Assembly: GCA_947504205.1 (NCBI GenBank)
Contig: CANNGL010000004.1
Location: 310,001-374,000, forward strand
Length of the DNA stretch: 64,000 bases
Source of the DNA: an uncultured Litoreibacter sp.
Lineage (GTDB): Bacteria; Pseudomonadota; Alphaproteobacteria; Rhodobacterales; Rhodobacteraceae
Direction: 5' to 3'
Shown here: piece after piece, positions 18,733-27,940 of the stretch
How positions within the stretch are numbered: position 1 is the stretch's first letter
How the letters are laid out: each line of letters begins with the position of its first letter
Position numbers and translations under genes: made by a program
Notes under the pieces: generated by a model
Database searches by the model: none
Seen by the model: only the letters and a program-made list of their open reading frames with translations
What the model was told of the DNA's origin: nothing

Positions 18733-18752
18733 AGGTAAGGTTTTCCTTACCT
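18733..18752. promoter_or_regulatory. Perfect 20-bp palindromic element of unknown role
   Basis: AGGTAAGGTTTTCCTTACCT has 8-bp perfect arms around TTTT. The half-site TTACCT recurs in the LiuR-like site 33-46 bp away. With no T-run after it on either strand it is not a terminator; a protein-binding operator is more likely. Confidence 0.45.
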
Positions 18753-18867
18753 CAAACCTCTAAAACCACCGACAAGTTGTTGGATTTGCGTGATTAACCT
18801 TGTCTTAACACTACGTTATGCCGCACTTTCGACATATTCGAACCTGGGAAACGAAAAGACCACCACT

Positions 18868-19683
18868 ATGATTTACCTTGCCTTTTATAGGGGCGAGGGA
18901 CGGTTTCTAAGCGACACCCTTGTGCAATGGATCACGAGGTCAGAGTTTTCGCATTGTGAATTATTTACGAGTGACGAACCGCCCCTCCCTGGAGAAACCC
19001 ATACCTGTGTGACTGCCGTCGGTAAGAAAGGCGGCGTCTGTGTGAAGGAAGTGACCTTCACGGCAGGCAAATACGTATTTGTTCCGGTGCCGTGGGCGCC
19101 GCAGGACACCATTCAGAAAGCCATAGACCTTTTGGGGAGGGGATATGACTACTGGGGGATGTTGATGACGCAGCTCATCAATCTGCGTCGACACTCGTCG
19201 GACCGCTGGTTCTGCTCAAAACTCGCAGCCTATGCCCTGGGCATGGCCGAGGCGCATACCTACGCGCCCGGCGATCTCAAGCGCATCGTCGAGGAGAAGA
19301 ACCGCGTCTATCATCTGGCGCAGCTGACCCATGGAACGCAGGCCGATATCTACGCCAAAGGCGCTGTCAGACCGGGCTCACCCGGCGGGGGCAGCCGCAT
19401 CCACGATCGCCCGAGCCTCTTGCCGGATTATCTTGGAAATAAGGGCGCAATCGGCTTCGCTGAAGGTCAATGGCAGACGCATATCCAGCAATCCCGCCAG
19501 AACCCCGTCCGTACGCGGCAGGCTTTGCGACCGCGCATAGCGCCAGCTGTCGTAGCGCGAGGTGAAGGCCTTGGGCACGGGCGCGCCGAACCATTTCAGC
19601 TCCACGCCGCGGGCGGCACAGCGGGCTGTGAAATCGTCGATTTCCCCAGGACCAGCTTGAGTAAGCCGGAACTGGATCGATGA
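18868..19683 (+). CDS. Papain-like (NlpC/P60 or YiiX-type) hydrolase with antisense C-terminal run-on
   Basis: The first ~165 residues form a coherent domain: YLAFYRGEGRFLSDTLVQWI, then FSHCELF with the candidate catalytic His, and WFCSKLAAYALG with the candidate catalytic Cys. This order (His before Cys) suggests the permuted papain-like fold of YiiX/DUF830-type proteins, which are frequent in phage genomes. From about residue 170 (19378 on) the frame runs antisense through the 3' end of the aminotransferase gene for 306 bp, giving a low-quality, Arg/Gly/Pro-rich tail. The natural stop seems lost. I start at the ATG at 18868; an earlier ATG at 18790 adds an unlikely leader. Function as amidase or peptidase is inferred. 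Confidence 0.6.
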   Translation: MIYLAFYRGEGRFLSDTLVQWITRSEFSHCELFTSDEPPLPGETHTCVTAVGKKGGVCVKEVTFTAGKYVFVPVPWAPQDTIQKAIDLLGRGYDYWGMLMTQLINLRRHSSDRWFCSKLAAYALGMAEAHTYAPGDLKRIVEEKNRVYHLAQLTHGTQADIYAKGAVRPGSPGGGSRIHDRPSLLPDYLGNKGAIGFAEGQWQTHIQQSRQNPVRTRQALRPRIAPAVVARGEGLGHGRAEPFQLHAAGGTAGCEIVDFPRTSLSKPELDR

Positions 19684-20589
19684 GCCGACAAAGACCCCCC
19701 GGGGATCACGGTCGATTACGGCCAGTCCGGGGGTATTCCTAAGGCCGGTTTCGATTATCTCGTAGCGCGCGTTCCAGGCATCCACCTGAACTCCCAGGTT
19801 CCGCAGCTGGGGCCGCAGGATCGCCGCACGTAGATTGTCCATCCGGCCGGAGACATTGGGTGTAACCCATCTGACCTGCTCGAAGGCTTCGGGCGGCGGT
19901 GCGGCGCTGTGGCGTTCGTACAGCATGTAGGAGCCGGACAGGATGATGGCGCGTGCCATGACCTCAGGGTCGTCCGTGGTGAGGAAACCGCCCTCACCCG
20001 AATTGACATGCTTGTACGTTTGACAGGAATAACATCCGATCAGGCCGTGCCGCCCGGAATGGATACCATTCCATGTCGCCCCCATCGTGTGAGCGCAGTC
20101 CTCGATCACGGTGACACCGGCGGAATTGCAGATCTCCATCAGCCGATCCATGTCGCAGAGATGGCCACGCATATGGCTCAGAAGCAGCACCTTCGCGCCT
20201 GAGCTTTCAATCTTGGCGGCGAGATCGTCCAGATCAATGACGAGGTTTTCAGTGCACTCCACAAAAACCGGATCAGCATTCACTGCCGCAATCGCACCTG
20301 GTACGGGCGCCAGCGTAAAGCCATTCGACAGAACCTTGTCGCCGGGCTGCACCCCGATTGCCCGGAGGGCTGCCCCCATAGCGTAGCCGCCAGAGGCCAC
20401 AGCCAAAGCATATTTCGCCCCGGTATAGGCCGCAAATTCCTGCTCAAGCAAAGCGGTTTCGCCCAACTCGCCTTCCGTCACATTATAGCGGTGCAGGCGT
20501 CCGTGGCGCATAACGGCAATCGCCGCCTCGATCCCGTCTTCGGGGATCGGCTCCTGTTGGGTAAAACTGCCCTCAAATTTCTCGGTCAT
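19378..20589 (-). CDS. DegT/DnrJ/EryC1/StrS-family PLP aminotransferase
   Basis: This 403-residue fold-type I aminotransferase of the sugar-aminotransferase family transfers an amino group to keto-sugar nucleotides. Visible elements are ASGGYAMGAALRAIGVQPGD (PLP phosphate site), VIEDCAHTMGATWNG with the Asp that contacts the pyridine nitrogen, and SCQTYKHVNSGEGGFLTTDD, whose Lys is the Schiff-base residue. Substrate is not predictable; no surface-sugar cluster surrounds it. The ATG at 20589 is preferred because GGAG lies eight bases upstream. The last 306 bp overlap the converging hydrolase frame, and since this gene is full-length and well conserved I regard it as the original occupant. Confidence 0.87.
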   Translation of the reverse strand: MTEKFEGSFTQQEPIPEDGIEAAIAVMRHGRLHRYNVTEGELGETALLEQEFAAYTGAKYALAVASGGYAMGAALRAIGVQPGDKVLSNGFTLAPVPGAIAAVNADPVFVECTENLVIDLDDLAAKIESSGAKVLLLSHMRGHLCDMDRLMEICNSAGVTVIEDCAHTMGATWNGIHSGRHGLIGCYSCQTYKHVNSGEGGFLTTDDPEVMARAIILSGSYMLYERHSAAPPPEAFEQVRWVTPNVSGRMDNLRAAILRPQLRNLGVQVDAWNARYEIIETGLRNTPGLAVIDRDPRGVFVGSSIQFRLTQAGPGEIDDFTARCAARGVELKWFGAPVPKAFTSRYDSWRYARSQSLPRTDGVLAGLLDMRLPLTFSEADCALISKIIRQEARAIVDAAAPAG

Positions 20590-20637
20590 CAGCACATCTC
20601 CGTTTGACTGGAGCGTGGGGGATGCAGCCCCCCGAGG

Positions 20638-21309
20638 TCAAGCCGGTCCGATTAACTGCGTCACAAGGTCCGGGAGATCGCGGTAATGATGCAAAAGCGC
20701 CTCCGGCTGAAGCGACGATACGGCGTGACCGTCCGGGCTGAAGGTCACGAGAATACAGGGAACCCCGGCAGCCTCCGCCGTGCTGCGGTCGGTCTCCGTA
20801 TCGCCAATCATGACAGAACGCGACACATGCCCCCCTGCCCGGTCCACCGCAGCGGCATAAGGTGCCGGGTCGGGCTTGCGAACAGGAAGCGTATCAGCAC
20901 CGATCAAGGCATCAAATTCCGTGCGAAACGCGAGCCGCTGCATCAGCTTCTCGGCCAGCCCCTCTGGCTTGTTGGTGCAGATCGCCACCTTGCGACCGGC
21001 GGATTTCAGAGCATCAACCGCCTCTCTCGCGCCATCATAGATATAGGTTTTCTCGTCAATCGCTTCGCCATAGGCCCCAACAACCAAGGGAAACTCTGCA
21101 TCGATCAGGTCTTCAGACGCGTCCATTTCCAGACGCTCGAACCCCAATCTCATCATCGCGCGCACGCCGCGCACGGCAGTTGCCCCATCACGTTGAGGAT
21201 CAAGCACATTCCCGTGCCCCATGGCGATGAAACGCGAGTTGGCGGCTGCAATCAGGTCACCGCTGGTGTCTGCCAGCGTCCCATCCAGATCAAAAACTAC
21301 TGTGCCCAT
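20638..21309 (-). CDS. gph: HAD-family phosphatase, probable phosphoglycolate phosphatase
   Basis: This 223-residue haloacid dehalogenase-superfamily hydrolase has motif I VVFDLDGTLADTSGDLI (nucleophile and general-acid Asp), motif II in VAICTNKPEGLAEKLM, and motifs III and IV in LPVRKPDPAPYAAAVDRAGG and VMIGDTETDRSTAEAAGVPC. The layout matches Gph, which hydrolyses 2-phosphoglycolate, but other HAD substrates are possible. I start at the ATG at 21309 (MGTVVFDLDG); any longer frame would run across the promoter of the divergent glmU. 42 bp separate it from the aminotransferase gene. Confidence 0.85.
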   Translation of the reverse strand: MGTVVFDLDGTLADTSGDLIAAANSRFIAMGHGNVLDPQRDGATAVRGVRAMMRLGFERLEMDASEDLIDAEFPLVVGAYGEAIDEKTYIYDGAREAVDALKSAGRKVAICTNKPEGLAEKLMQRLAFRTEFDALIGADTLPVRKPDPAPYAAAVDRAGGHVSRSVMIGDTETDRSTAEAAGVPCILVTFSPDGHAVSSLQPEALLHHYRDLPDLVTQLIGPA

Positions 21310-21433
21310 TCCCCTGCCCCTGTTGGTTGTTCTTGACCTCCTGTAACGCAGCGAAATCTGTTTTGACAGGCGGTAGGCTTGCGTGTTTCCCCAAGCCCTA
21401 TAGAAGTGCGTGCAAAACAAGATCGAGAGCGGA

Positions 21434-22783
21434 ATGCCCACAAGTCTAGTAATTCTTGCCGCTGGCCAAGGCAGTCGGATGAATTCGGAACGCCCGAAAG
21501 TGCTGCACAAAATCGCGGATGCGCCATTGCTGTGGCATGCCATGGCCGCCGGTCAGTCAATTGAGCCGGATCACATGGTCGTTGTCACAGGACATGGTGG
21601 CGCGCAGGTTGCCGCCTCGGCGCGGACCTTTGATGACAGCGCGATTTGTGTCGAGCAGACCGAGCAACTGGGCACAGGCCACGCGGTGGATCAGGCGCGC
21701 GGCGCGCTGGCCTCATTCGACGGCGACGTCATCGTTCTTTACGGTGATACGCCCTTTATTTCGTCCGAAACCCTGCTCAAGATGACCAGGGCGCGCGCCG
21801 AGGGCGCTGATCTTGTTATTCTTGGATTTGAGGCCGCAGATGCCGGCCGCTACGGTCGGCTGATCGAAAAGGATGGCCAGCTAGAACGCATCGTGGAGGC
21901 CAAGGATGCCGGTGCTGCGGAACTGGCCGTAACACTTTGCAATTCTGGTGTTGTCTGCGCTGATCGTGCGACGCTTTTCGATCTGGTGAGCAACATCGGT
22001 ACGGATAACGCGCAAGGCGAGTATTACCTGACGGATATCGTTGAACTTGCCCGGGCCGCGGGGCGCTCTGCCGTTGTTGTGCGCTGCGACGAGGCCGAAA
22101 CGCTCGGGATCAACACACGGGCCGAACTGGCCGCCGCAGAACAGCAGTTTCAGAGCACGGCGCGCAATGCAGCATTGGAGGCTGGCGTTAGCCTGGCAGA
22201 TCCCTCAACGACGGTATTCGGGTTTGACACCGTTCTGGGCCGCGATGCGGTGATTGGGCCACATGTGGTCTTTGGTCCCGGAGTGACCGTCGAATCCGGT
22301 GCCGAGGTGAAAGCGTTCAGCCATTTGGAGGGCTGCCATGTCGCTCAGGATGCCGTGGTGGGCCCGTTTGCGCGGCTCAGACCCGGGGCTGAGCTGGCCG
22401 AGGGGGCGAAGGTTGGCAATTTCGTAGAGATCAAGAATGCCGAGATTGCCGAGGGCGCGAAGGTCAATCACCTCTCCTATGTCGGCGATGCCACGGTCGG
22501 CAGGGCGGCAAATATCGGGGCGGGCACGATCACCTGCAACTATGATGGCGTGATGAAGCATCGCACCGAGATCGGCGCGCGCAGCTTTATCGGCTCCAAC
22601 ACCTTGCTGGTTGCGCCGGTAAAGGTTGGCGAAGAAGCGATGACAGCCTCGGGCACAGTGGTCACACAGGATGTGCCCGACGGGGCGATGGCCATCGCAC
22701 GTGCCAAGCAGGACAACAAGGCGGGATTTGCGCGGCGTCTCATGGATATCCTGCGCGCCAAGAAAAAGCAGAAGGGCAGTTAA
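21434..22783 (+). CDS. glmU: Bifunctional N-acetylglucosamine-1-phosphate uridyltransferase / glucosamine-1-phosphate acetyltransferase
   Basis: This 449-residue enzyme carries out the last two steps to UDP-GlcNAc, the precursor of peptidoglycan and lipid A. The N-terminal uridyltransferase loop is LAAGQGSRMNSERPKVLHKI. The C-terminal left-handed beta-helix with hexapeptide repeats (VGNFVEIKNAEIAEGAKVNH) carries the acetyltransferase site, including GAGTITCNYDG. The ATG at 21434 gives the usual MPTSLVILAAG start, with GAGAGCGG just upstream; an in-frame ATG eight codons earlier is less likely. Its TAA directly abuts the glmS ATG. Confidence 0.96.
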   Translation: MPTSLVILAAGQGSRMNSERPKVLHKIADAPLLWHAMAAGQSIEPDHMVVVTGHGGAQVAASARTFDDSAICVEQTEQLGTGHAVDQARGALASFDGDVIVLYGDTPFISSETLLKMTRARAEGADLVILGFEAADAGRYGRLIEKDGQLERIVEAKDAGAAELAVTLCNSGVVCADRATLFDLVSNIGTDNAQGEYYLTDIVELARAAGRSAVVVRCDEAETLGINTRAELAAAEQQFQSTARNAALEAGVSLADPSTTVFGFDTVLGRDAVIGPHVVFGPGVTVESGAEVKAFSHLEGCHVAQDAVVGPFARLRPGAELAEGAKVGNFVEIKNAEIAEGAKVNHLSYVGDATVGRAANIGAGTITCNYDGVMKHRTEIGARSFIGSNTLLVAPVKVGEEAMTASGTVVTQDVPDGAMAIARAKQDNKAGFARRLMDILRAKKKQKGS

Positions 22784-24604
22784 ATGTGTGGGATCGTAGG
22801 TGTTCTGGGCACACATGAGGTTGCGCCCCTGCTGGTCGAAGCGCTGAAGCGCCTCGAGTATCGCGGCTATGACAGCGCGGGCATTGCAACGGTCAATAAT
22901 GGCGTTCTGGATCGCAGGCGTGCGCTTGGCAAGCTGGTGAACTTGTCAGATGTTCTGGTGCATGACCCATTGGCTGGAAAATCTGGGATCGGGCATACGC
23001 GTTGGGCCACCCATGGCGCGCCGTCCGTGCAGAATGCGCATCCGCATCACAGCGCGTCCGTTGCTGTGGTTCACAACGGAATTATTGAGAATTTCAAAGA
23101 GTTGCGCGACGAACTTGTGACTGATGGCGTGGTCTTCCAGACCGAAACCGATACCGAAACGGTAGTTCATCTCACGCAAAAATATCTTGAGCAGGGCCTG
23201 GCCCCGCGCGAGGCGGCCGAGAAGACACTTACACGACTTGAAGGCGCATTTGCGCTCTGCTTTCTGTTTCAGGGCGAGGACGATCTGATGATCGCCGCGC
23301 GCAAGGGCTCTCCCCTCGCGATAGGTCACGGTGATGGCGAGATGTATGTTGGCTCCGATGCCTTCGCGCTGGCGCCCATGACCAACCGTGTCACCTATCT
23401 CGAAGAAGGAGATTGGGCCGTGGTCACCCGTGACGGCGTCGAGATCAAGGATGCCAACGGGAAACGCGCCAATCGGTCGATGAAGACCATTTCTCTGGAT
23501 GCCACGCGTGTCGAGAAAGGTGGCCATCAACACTTCATGGCCAAGGAAATAGCCGAGCAGCCTGTTGTCTTGGCCGAGGCAATTGCGGCCTATCTCAAGG
23601 GGGGCGCAACGATCGAACTGCCCGGCGAGCCCATTGATTTTGCCGCCTGCGATCGGGTGGCGATGGTTGCGTGCGGAACAGCGTTTTACGCCTGTCAGGT
23701 CGCGAAATACTGGTTTGAGCAGATTGCAGGCCTACCGGTCGATATTGATATCGCAAGTGAATACCGGTATCGGCATCCGCCGATTTCTGACAAATCCTAC
23801 GCACTTTTTATCAGCCAATCGGGCGAAACCGCCGATACGTTGGCGGCTCTGCGATATGCGGCTGAGCGCGCCGCAAAGACCATCGCCGTGGTCAACGTGG
23901 CCGAAAGCTCGATTGCGCGGGACGCAAATCTGGCGTTGCCGATCCATGCCGGAACTGAAATCGGCGTGGCTTCTACCAAGGCATTTACTTGTCAGTTGAC
24001 GGTGCTGTTTCTTCTGGCGGTATTGGCAGGTCAGCAGCGCGGCACCTTAAGCGATGCCGCCGCAAAGGATTATCTGAGCAAACTCAAGGGTGTGCCCGGT
24101 CTTCTCAATCAAGCCTTGTCACTGGAAGGTCGTGCCAAATCGGTTGCCAAGAAGATTGCGGAGGCACAGGACGTCTTGTTTCTGGGGCGCGGATCAATGT
24201 TCCCGCTGGCGCTGGAAGGCGCGCTGAAACTCAAGGAAATCAGCTATATACATGCTGAAGGTTATGCATCTGGCGAATTGAAGCACGGCCCTATCGCTTT
24301 GATCGACAAGAAGATGCCGGTCGTGGTGATGGCGCCCAAGGACGAGCTGTTCGACAAGACCATATCGAACATGCAGGAAGTTATGGCCCGTGGCGGCAAG
24401 GTGGTGCTGATTACGGACAAAGCCGGCGCAGAAATCGCCTCCGACGGTGTCTGGCAAACGATTGTCATGCCAACGATTGATCCGGTTTTTGCGCCCATCC
24501 TCTATGCCGTCCCGGCCCAGTTGCTGAGCTATCATACTGCCGTTGCCAAAGGCACCGATGTGGACCAGCCGCGAAACCTGGCAAAATCCGTGACGGTGGA
24601 ATGA
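22784..24604 (+). CDS. glmS: Glutamine-fructose-6-phosphate aminotransferase (isomerizing)
   Basis: This 606-residue enzyme makes glucosamine-6-phosphate from fructose-6-phosphate and glutamine. It begins MCGIVGVLGT, so Cys2 becomes the N-terminal glutaminase nucleophile after Met removal. Glutaminase residues are in YRGYDSAGIA and HTRWATHG. Two SIS domains follow (SQSGETADTLAALRYA and LGRGSMFPLALEGALKLKEI). The C-terminus DVDQPRNLAKSVTVE is the family's usual end. It begins immediately after glmU without a gap and overlaps alkD by ATGA, so these form an operon. Confidence 0.97.
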   Translation: MCGIVGVLGTHEVAPLLVEALKRLEYRGYDSAGIATVNNGVLDRRRALGKLVNLSDVLVHDPLAGKSGIGHTRWATHGAPSVQNAHPHHSASVAVVHNGIIENFKELRDELVTDGVVFQTETDTETVVHLTQKYLEQGLAPREAAEKTLTRLEGAFALCFLFQGEDDLMIAARKGSPLAIGHGDGEMYVGSDAFALAPMTNRVTYLEEGDWAVVTRDGVEIKDANGKRANRSMKTISLDATRVEKGGHQHFMAKEIAEQPVVLAEAIAAYLKGGATIELPGEPIDFAACDRVAMVACGTAFYACQVAKYWFEQIAGLPVDIDIASEYRYRHPPISDKSYALFISQSGETADTLAALRYAAERAAKTIAVVNVAESSIARDANLALPIHAGTEIGVASTKAFTCQLTVLFLLAVLAGQQRGTLSDAAAKDYLSKLKGVPGLLNQALSLEGRAKSVAKKIAEAQDVLFLGRGSMFPLALEGALKLKEISYIHAEGYASGELKHGPIALIDKKMPVVVMAPKDELFDKTISNMQEVMARGGKVVLITDKAGAEIASDGVWQTIVMPTIDPVFAPILYAVPAQLLSYHTAVAKGTDVDQPRNLAKSVTVE

Positions 24605-25296
24605 GCGCGCAAGACCTGGCGACAGAGTTTCTGGCCCGGTTGGAGGGCCTTGGAAACCCGACCAAAGCCTTGGAAATGAAGGCTTATCACAAAGCGGATC
24701 GGCAATATCTGGGGGTGGCAAACCCGGTGCTGGATACAGTGGCGAAGGAGTGGCGCTCAAAGACAGATGTCGAAGAACGTGCGGCCCTTGCGGATGCGCT
24801 TTGGCAAACCGATATCCACGAGGCTCGTGTCGCGGCGGCGAAGCTTCTGACGCAAGCGCGGCTGCGCCCTGACGATACACTTGCGTGGCAGGTCATCAAA
24901 TCCTGGGTGCCAGACTTCGACGCTTGGGCAATTGCGGATCATGCCTGTATGGCCGGGCAGAAAAGGCTGGTCTGGGATCCTAACAGACTTGCAGAAATCG
25001 AACATTGGACCAAATCCGAGCATATGTGGACCCGACGGGCTGCGTTGGTCATCACCCTACCCTGGACAAAGCAAAATCACCCCAAACCCGACGAGCTTGC
25101 GGTGCGCGATCGGGTGCTTGGCTGGGCGGCAGGATATGTAGATGACCCGGAGTGGTTTATTCAAAAAGCAGTGGCATGGTGGCTGCGCGAATTGTCCAAA
25201 CACGACGCGCCGCGCGTGCTTGAGTTTCTGGAAAAACATGGGGCGCAAATGAAACCATTTGCGCGCAAGGAAGCGGCCCGCAAGCTCAGCCTTTGA
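24601..25296 (+). CDS. DNA alkylation repair protein (AlkD family)
   Basis: This 231-residue all-helical protein consists of HEAT-like repeats. Family stretches include YLGVANPVLDTVAKEWR near residue 38, then WAIADHACMAGQKRLVWDPN, WTRRAALVITLPWTK and VQKAVAWWLRELSKHD-like sequence (here IQKAVAWWLRELSKHDAPRV). AlkD-type glycosylases excise alkylated bases such as 7-methylguanine. The ATG overlaps the glmS stop (ATGA), so expression follows cell-wall precursor genes. The 3' end overlaps the convergent lipoprotein gene by 11 bp. Confidence 0.87.
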   Translation: MSAQDLATEFLARLEGLGNPTKALEMKAYHKADRQYLGVANPVLDTVAKEWRSKTDVEERAALADALWQTDIHEARVAAAKLLTQARLRPDDTLAWQVIKSWVPDFDAWAIADHACMAGQKRLVWDPNRLAEIEHWTKSEHMWTRRAALVITLPWTKQNHPKPDELAVRDRVLGWAAGYVDDPEWFIQKAVAWWLRELSKHDAPRVLEFLEKHGAQMKPFARKEAARKLSL

Positions 25297-25780
25297 AAAC
25301 CTTCACGGTGGGCAGATCGGTTAGCCCCAAGCCAAGAGCGCGCATTGCAGCAAGCGACAAGCGACTGCCTGCGGAGGCTGCCCCTTCAATCGGAATGAGA
25401 GTGACCTGAACGCTGGTTCCATCTGGCGCTTCGACACTGCCACTGCCCTCTGACGAGACAAGCGGCGTTTTCAGCCAGAAGCCCGCCTGTGTCGGGTCAC
25501 CCAAGCTGGCCACCGTCTCACCCAGTGCTGTTTTGGCGCCGCCGGTTTGCGTGGCGGCGATACGCTCTTCCTTGGTCGTGGTATCGAGGCTTTCTGCCGA
25601 CTGACCAAGCCCGCCGATTGCGCCAGTCTGGCCGCTGCCGACCGTCTCACTAGGGCGTTGCACAGGTCTGACATCGTCGGCACCCGGCGTCGCCGCCGGG
25701 CCCGTGCGCGGAGAGAGTCGGTCAAAGACGGCACAGGAGGGCAGAACTGCGAGGATAAGAAGCAAGGGAATAATTTTCAT
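25286..25780 (-). CDS. Putative small lipoprotein, unknown
   Basis: This protein of about 164 residues begins [20 protein letters not shown], a short hydrophobic signal with lipobox LPSC, so it is probably a lipoprotein. The next ~85 residues are Gly/Ser/Thr/Pro-rich and look disordered ([20 protein letters not shown]). The C-terminal ~75 residues form a more compact segment ([20 protein letters not shown] and [20 protein letters not shown]). Rhodobacterales homologues are, as I recall, misannotated as D-galactarate dehydratase; nothing here supports an enzyme. It overlaps alkD tail-to-tail by 11 bp. Confidence 0.7.
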   Translation of the reverse strand: MKIIPLLLILAVLPSCAVFDRLSPRTGPAATPGADDVRPVQRPSETVGSGQTGAIGGLGQSAESLDTTTKEERIAATQTGGAKTALGETVASLGDPTQAGFWLKTPLVSSEGSGSVEAPDGTSVQVTLIPIEGAASAGSRLSLAAMRALGLGLTDLPTVKVFKG

Positions 25781-25858
25781 AGTCAAAATAGTAAGCAATG
25801 CGGATCACGGCTTCAACGCCTCTTGTGGCCGCCGCCCCGCCCGCCTAGGTTCTTGCCT

Positions 25859-26863
25859 ATGAAACCCGCTTTGGTCGATCCATTTCAGCGCGCGATTACC
25901 TACCTCCGGCTCTCTGTGACGGATCGGTGTGATTTCCGCTGTGTCTATTGCATGTCCGAGAACATGCAGTTTTTGCCAAAGAAGGAATTGCTGACGCTCG
26001 AAGAACTGGATCGCCTGTGTTCTGCCTTTATCGGTCTGGGCGTCAAGAAACTGCGCATCACAGGTGGCGAGCCCCTTGTTCGTCGCGGAATCATGAGCTT
26101 TTTCAACGCGATGGGACGGCATCTTGAGACCGGAGATTTGGAGGAGCTGACCCTGACGACAAACGGGTCGCAGCTTGAGCGCTTTGCAGATGATCTGTTC
26201 GCCGCAGGTGTGCGACGGGTGAATATCTCCCTCGACACTCTCAATGAGAAGAAGTTCGCCGAGATCACCCGTTGGGGCCGTCTGCCACAGGTCTTGCGCG
26301 GGGTTGAAGCCGCTCTGAAGGCCGGACTGAAGGTCAAGATCAATGCGGTTGCACTGAAAGGCTTTAATGAAGACGAGCTCTTTGATCTCACATCTTGGTG
26401 TGCCGATCTCGGCCTCGATCTGACCTTCATCGAAGTCATGCCGATGGGCGATATCGGCAATGAGAACCGAATTGGGCAATATTGGGCGCTTGATGACTTG
26501 CGCGCTTCTTTGGCCGAACGCTTCACACTGACAGACCTGTCCGAACGTACGGGCGGGCCCGCCCGCTATATGCGGCTGGAAGAAACGGGCCAGAAGGTTG
26601 GATTGATCACGCCTCTGACCCACAATTTCTGCGAAAGCTGTAATCGGGTGCGCGTGACCTGCACGGGTGAGATTTACACGTGCCTAGGTCAGGAAGGAAA
26701 ATCCGATCTGCGCACACCGCTGCGTGCTTCAGAGGCCGATGATGCTCTCAACGACAGTATTCGTGCCGCCATTGCGCTGAAGCCCAAGGGTCATGATTTT
26801 GACTATTCCCGGCAAGAGCTTGGCGGGCAAATGTCGCGCCACATGAGCCATACGGGCGGATGA
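25859..26863 (+). CDS. moaA: GTP 3',8-cyclase (molybdenum cofactor biosynthesis protein A)
   Basis: This radical SAM enzyme of 334 residues converts GTP to the 3',8-cyclo intermediate of molybdopterin. The SAM cluster motif CDFRCVYC (Cx3Cx2C) is in the first 30 residues and the second 4Fe-4S cluster motif near the C-terminus is [11 protein letters not shown] plus the later CLGQ cysteine. [12 protein letters not shown] and [11 protein letters not shown] are family signatures. The protein ends SHTGG, the conserved double-glycine tail required for activity. I use the ATG at 25859 because sequence before it is non-homologous and antisense to the lipoprotein gene. Its stop overlaps the next start (ATGA). 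Confidence 0.96.
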   Translation: MKPALVDPFQRAITYLRLSVTDRCDFRCVYCMSENMQFLPKKELLTLEELDRLCSAFIGLGVKKLRITGGEPLVRRGIMSFFNAMGRHLETGDLEELTLTTNGSQLERFADDLFAAGVRRVNISLDTLNEKKFAEITRWGRLPQVLRGVEAALKAGLKVKINAVALKGFNEDELFDLTSWCADLGLDLTFIEVMPMGDIGNENRIGQYWALDDLRASLAERFTLTDLSERTGGPARYMRLEETGQKVGLITPLTHNFCESCNRVRVTCTGEIYTCLGQEGKSDLRTPLRASEADDALNDSIRAAIALKPKGHDFDYSRQELGGQMSRHMSHTGG

Positions 26864-27924
26864 TCACGGCAGATATCCGGGCAATCGATGTGCTTGCCCC
26901 GAATTTCAAGAAACGTCTGTCCGGTGTCACATCCACCATCGTTCGATTGGTGCCCCTGCAGGCACAGAGCATCGCCATTGCGGCAACCGGGCCGGTTCTT
27001 CCAAGCCATGTGCCTCAAGTGCCTTTACGGTCCCTTCTTACCATGCCGCGCAGCGGGCCTTCGGGCGCCCGGGTCTGGCATGCTAGGCGCAATGTCGAAA
27101 TGCTGGGCGGCCTTCTGTTAAAGCATGTGCTGCGCAAGAAGCTGTGGCTTCTGTTCACCTCCGCCTCACAACGCAAGCATACCGGTTATTCCAAATGGCT
27201 GATCTCGCAGATGGATGCGGTGATCGCCACCTCCGCCAAAACAGCCTCGTATCTGGAGCGCGAGGCAACGGTCATCCATCACGGCATTGATCTCGATATC
27301 TTCAAGCCAGCGGAGGACAAAGCTGCGCTGCGCGCCTCGCTGGGCCTGCCCGAGCAGGGTCCGATCATTGGGTGTTTCGGGCGCATTCGCAGGCAAAAGG
27401 GCACAGATGTTTTCGTCGACGCTGCTATTGATCTGGCGCGGCGACATTCAAACCTGACGGCTTTGGTCATGGGGCGCGCCACCGAGAAACATCAGGGGTT
27501 TGAGCGCGATCTGAAGGCCAAAGTGGCAGATGCCGGCCTGTCAGAGCGCGTCCTGTTTCTGCCCGAAGTACCCGTCTGGGACATCGCGAAATATTATCAG
27601 GCGCTCGATCTTTACATCGCCCCGCAACGCTGGGAGGGGTTTGGCCTGACCCCGCTGGAGGCCATGGCCTGCCGGATGCCAGTCGTTGCAACAACCGTCG
27701 GCGCATTCGAAGAACTGGTTGTTGAGGGTGAAACCGGCCATCTGGTGCCGCCCGGTGAGATCGCCGCGATGATCGATGCGACCGAGCGATTGCTGGACGA
27801 TCCGAAGGCGCTGGACGCTGCAGCGGCGGCAGCTCTGGCCCGCGCGCGCACCGAGTTCAGTCTTGAGCGAGAGGCCCATGCCATCATTGATGTCTACCAA
27901 AGCCTGATGGCAGCACAGCACTAG
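26860..27924 (+). CDS. GT4-family glycosyltransferase, LpcC-like LPS core mannosyltransferase
   Basis: This 354-residue glycosyltransferase of the GT-B fold probably adds a core sugar to lipopolysaccharide. The N-terminus [20 protein letters not shown] with [13 protein letters not shown] resembles, from memory, rhizobial LpcC, a mannosyltransferase acting on the Kdo core. The donor-binding C-terminal half shows [20 protein letters not shown] and [20 protein letters not shown], where the Glu of the EX7E-like motif contacts the nucleotide sugar. It overlaps moaA by 4 bp but no functional link is expected. Sugar specificity is inference. Confidence 0.82.
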   Translation: MITADIRAIDVLAPNFKKRLSGVTSTIVRLVPLQAQSIAIAATGPVLPSHVPQVPLRSLLTMPRSGPSGARVWHARRNVEMLGGLLLKHVLRKKLWLLFTSASQRKHTGYSKWLISQMDAVIATSAKTASYLEREATVIHHGIDLDIFKPAEDKAALRASLGLPEQGPIIGCFGRIRRQKGTDVFVDAAIDLARRHSNLTALVMGRATEKHQGFERDLKAKVADAGLSERVLFLPEVPVWDIAKYYQALDLYIAPQRWEGFGLTPLEAMACRMPVVATTVGAFEELVVEGETGHLVPPGEIAAMIDATERLLDDPKALDAAAAAALARARTEFSLEREAHAIIDVYQSLMAAQH

Positions 27925-27940
27925 TGCATCTTACGCAGCC

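Larger units (their letters stand above)
18563..18867. promoter_or_regulatory. Divergent intergenic region upstream of liuA, rich in inverted repeats
   Basis: This 305-bp gap carries no gene I can support. It separates liuA (leftward) from the papain-like hydrolase gene (rightward) and contains three inverted-repeat candidates described separately, at 18583-18600, 18687-18700 and 18733-18752. No tRNA or small RNA is recognisable. Confidence 0.6.
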
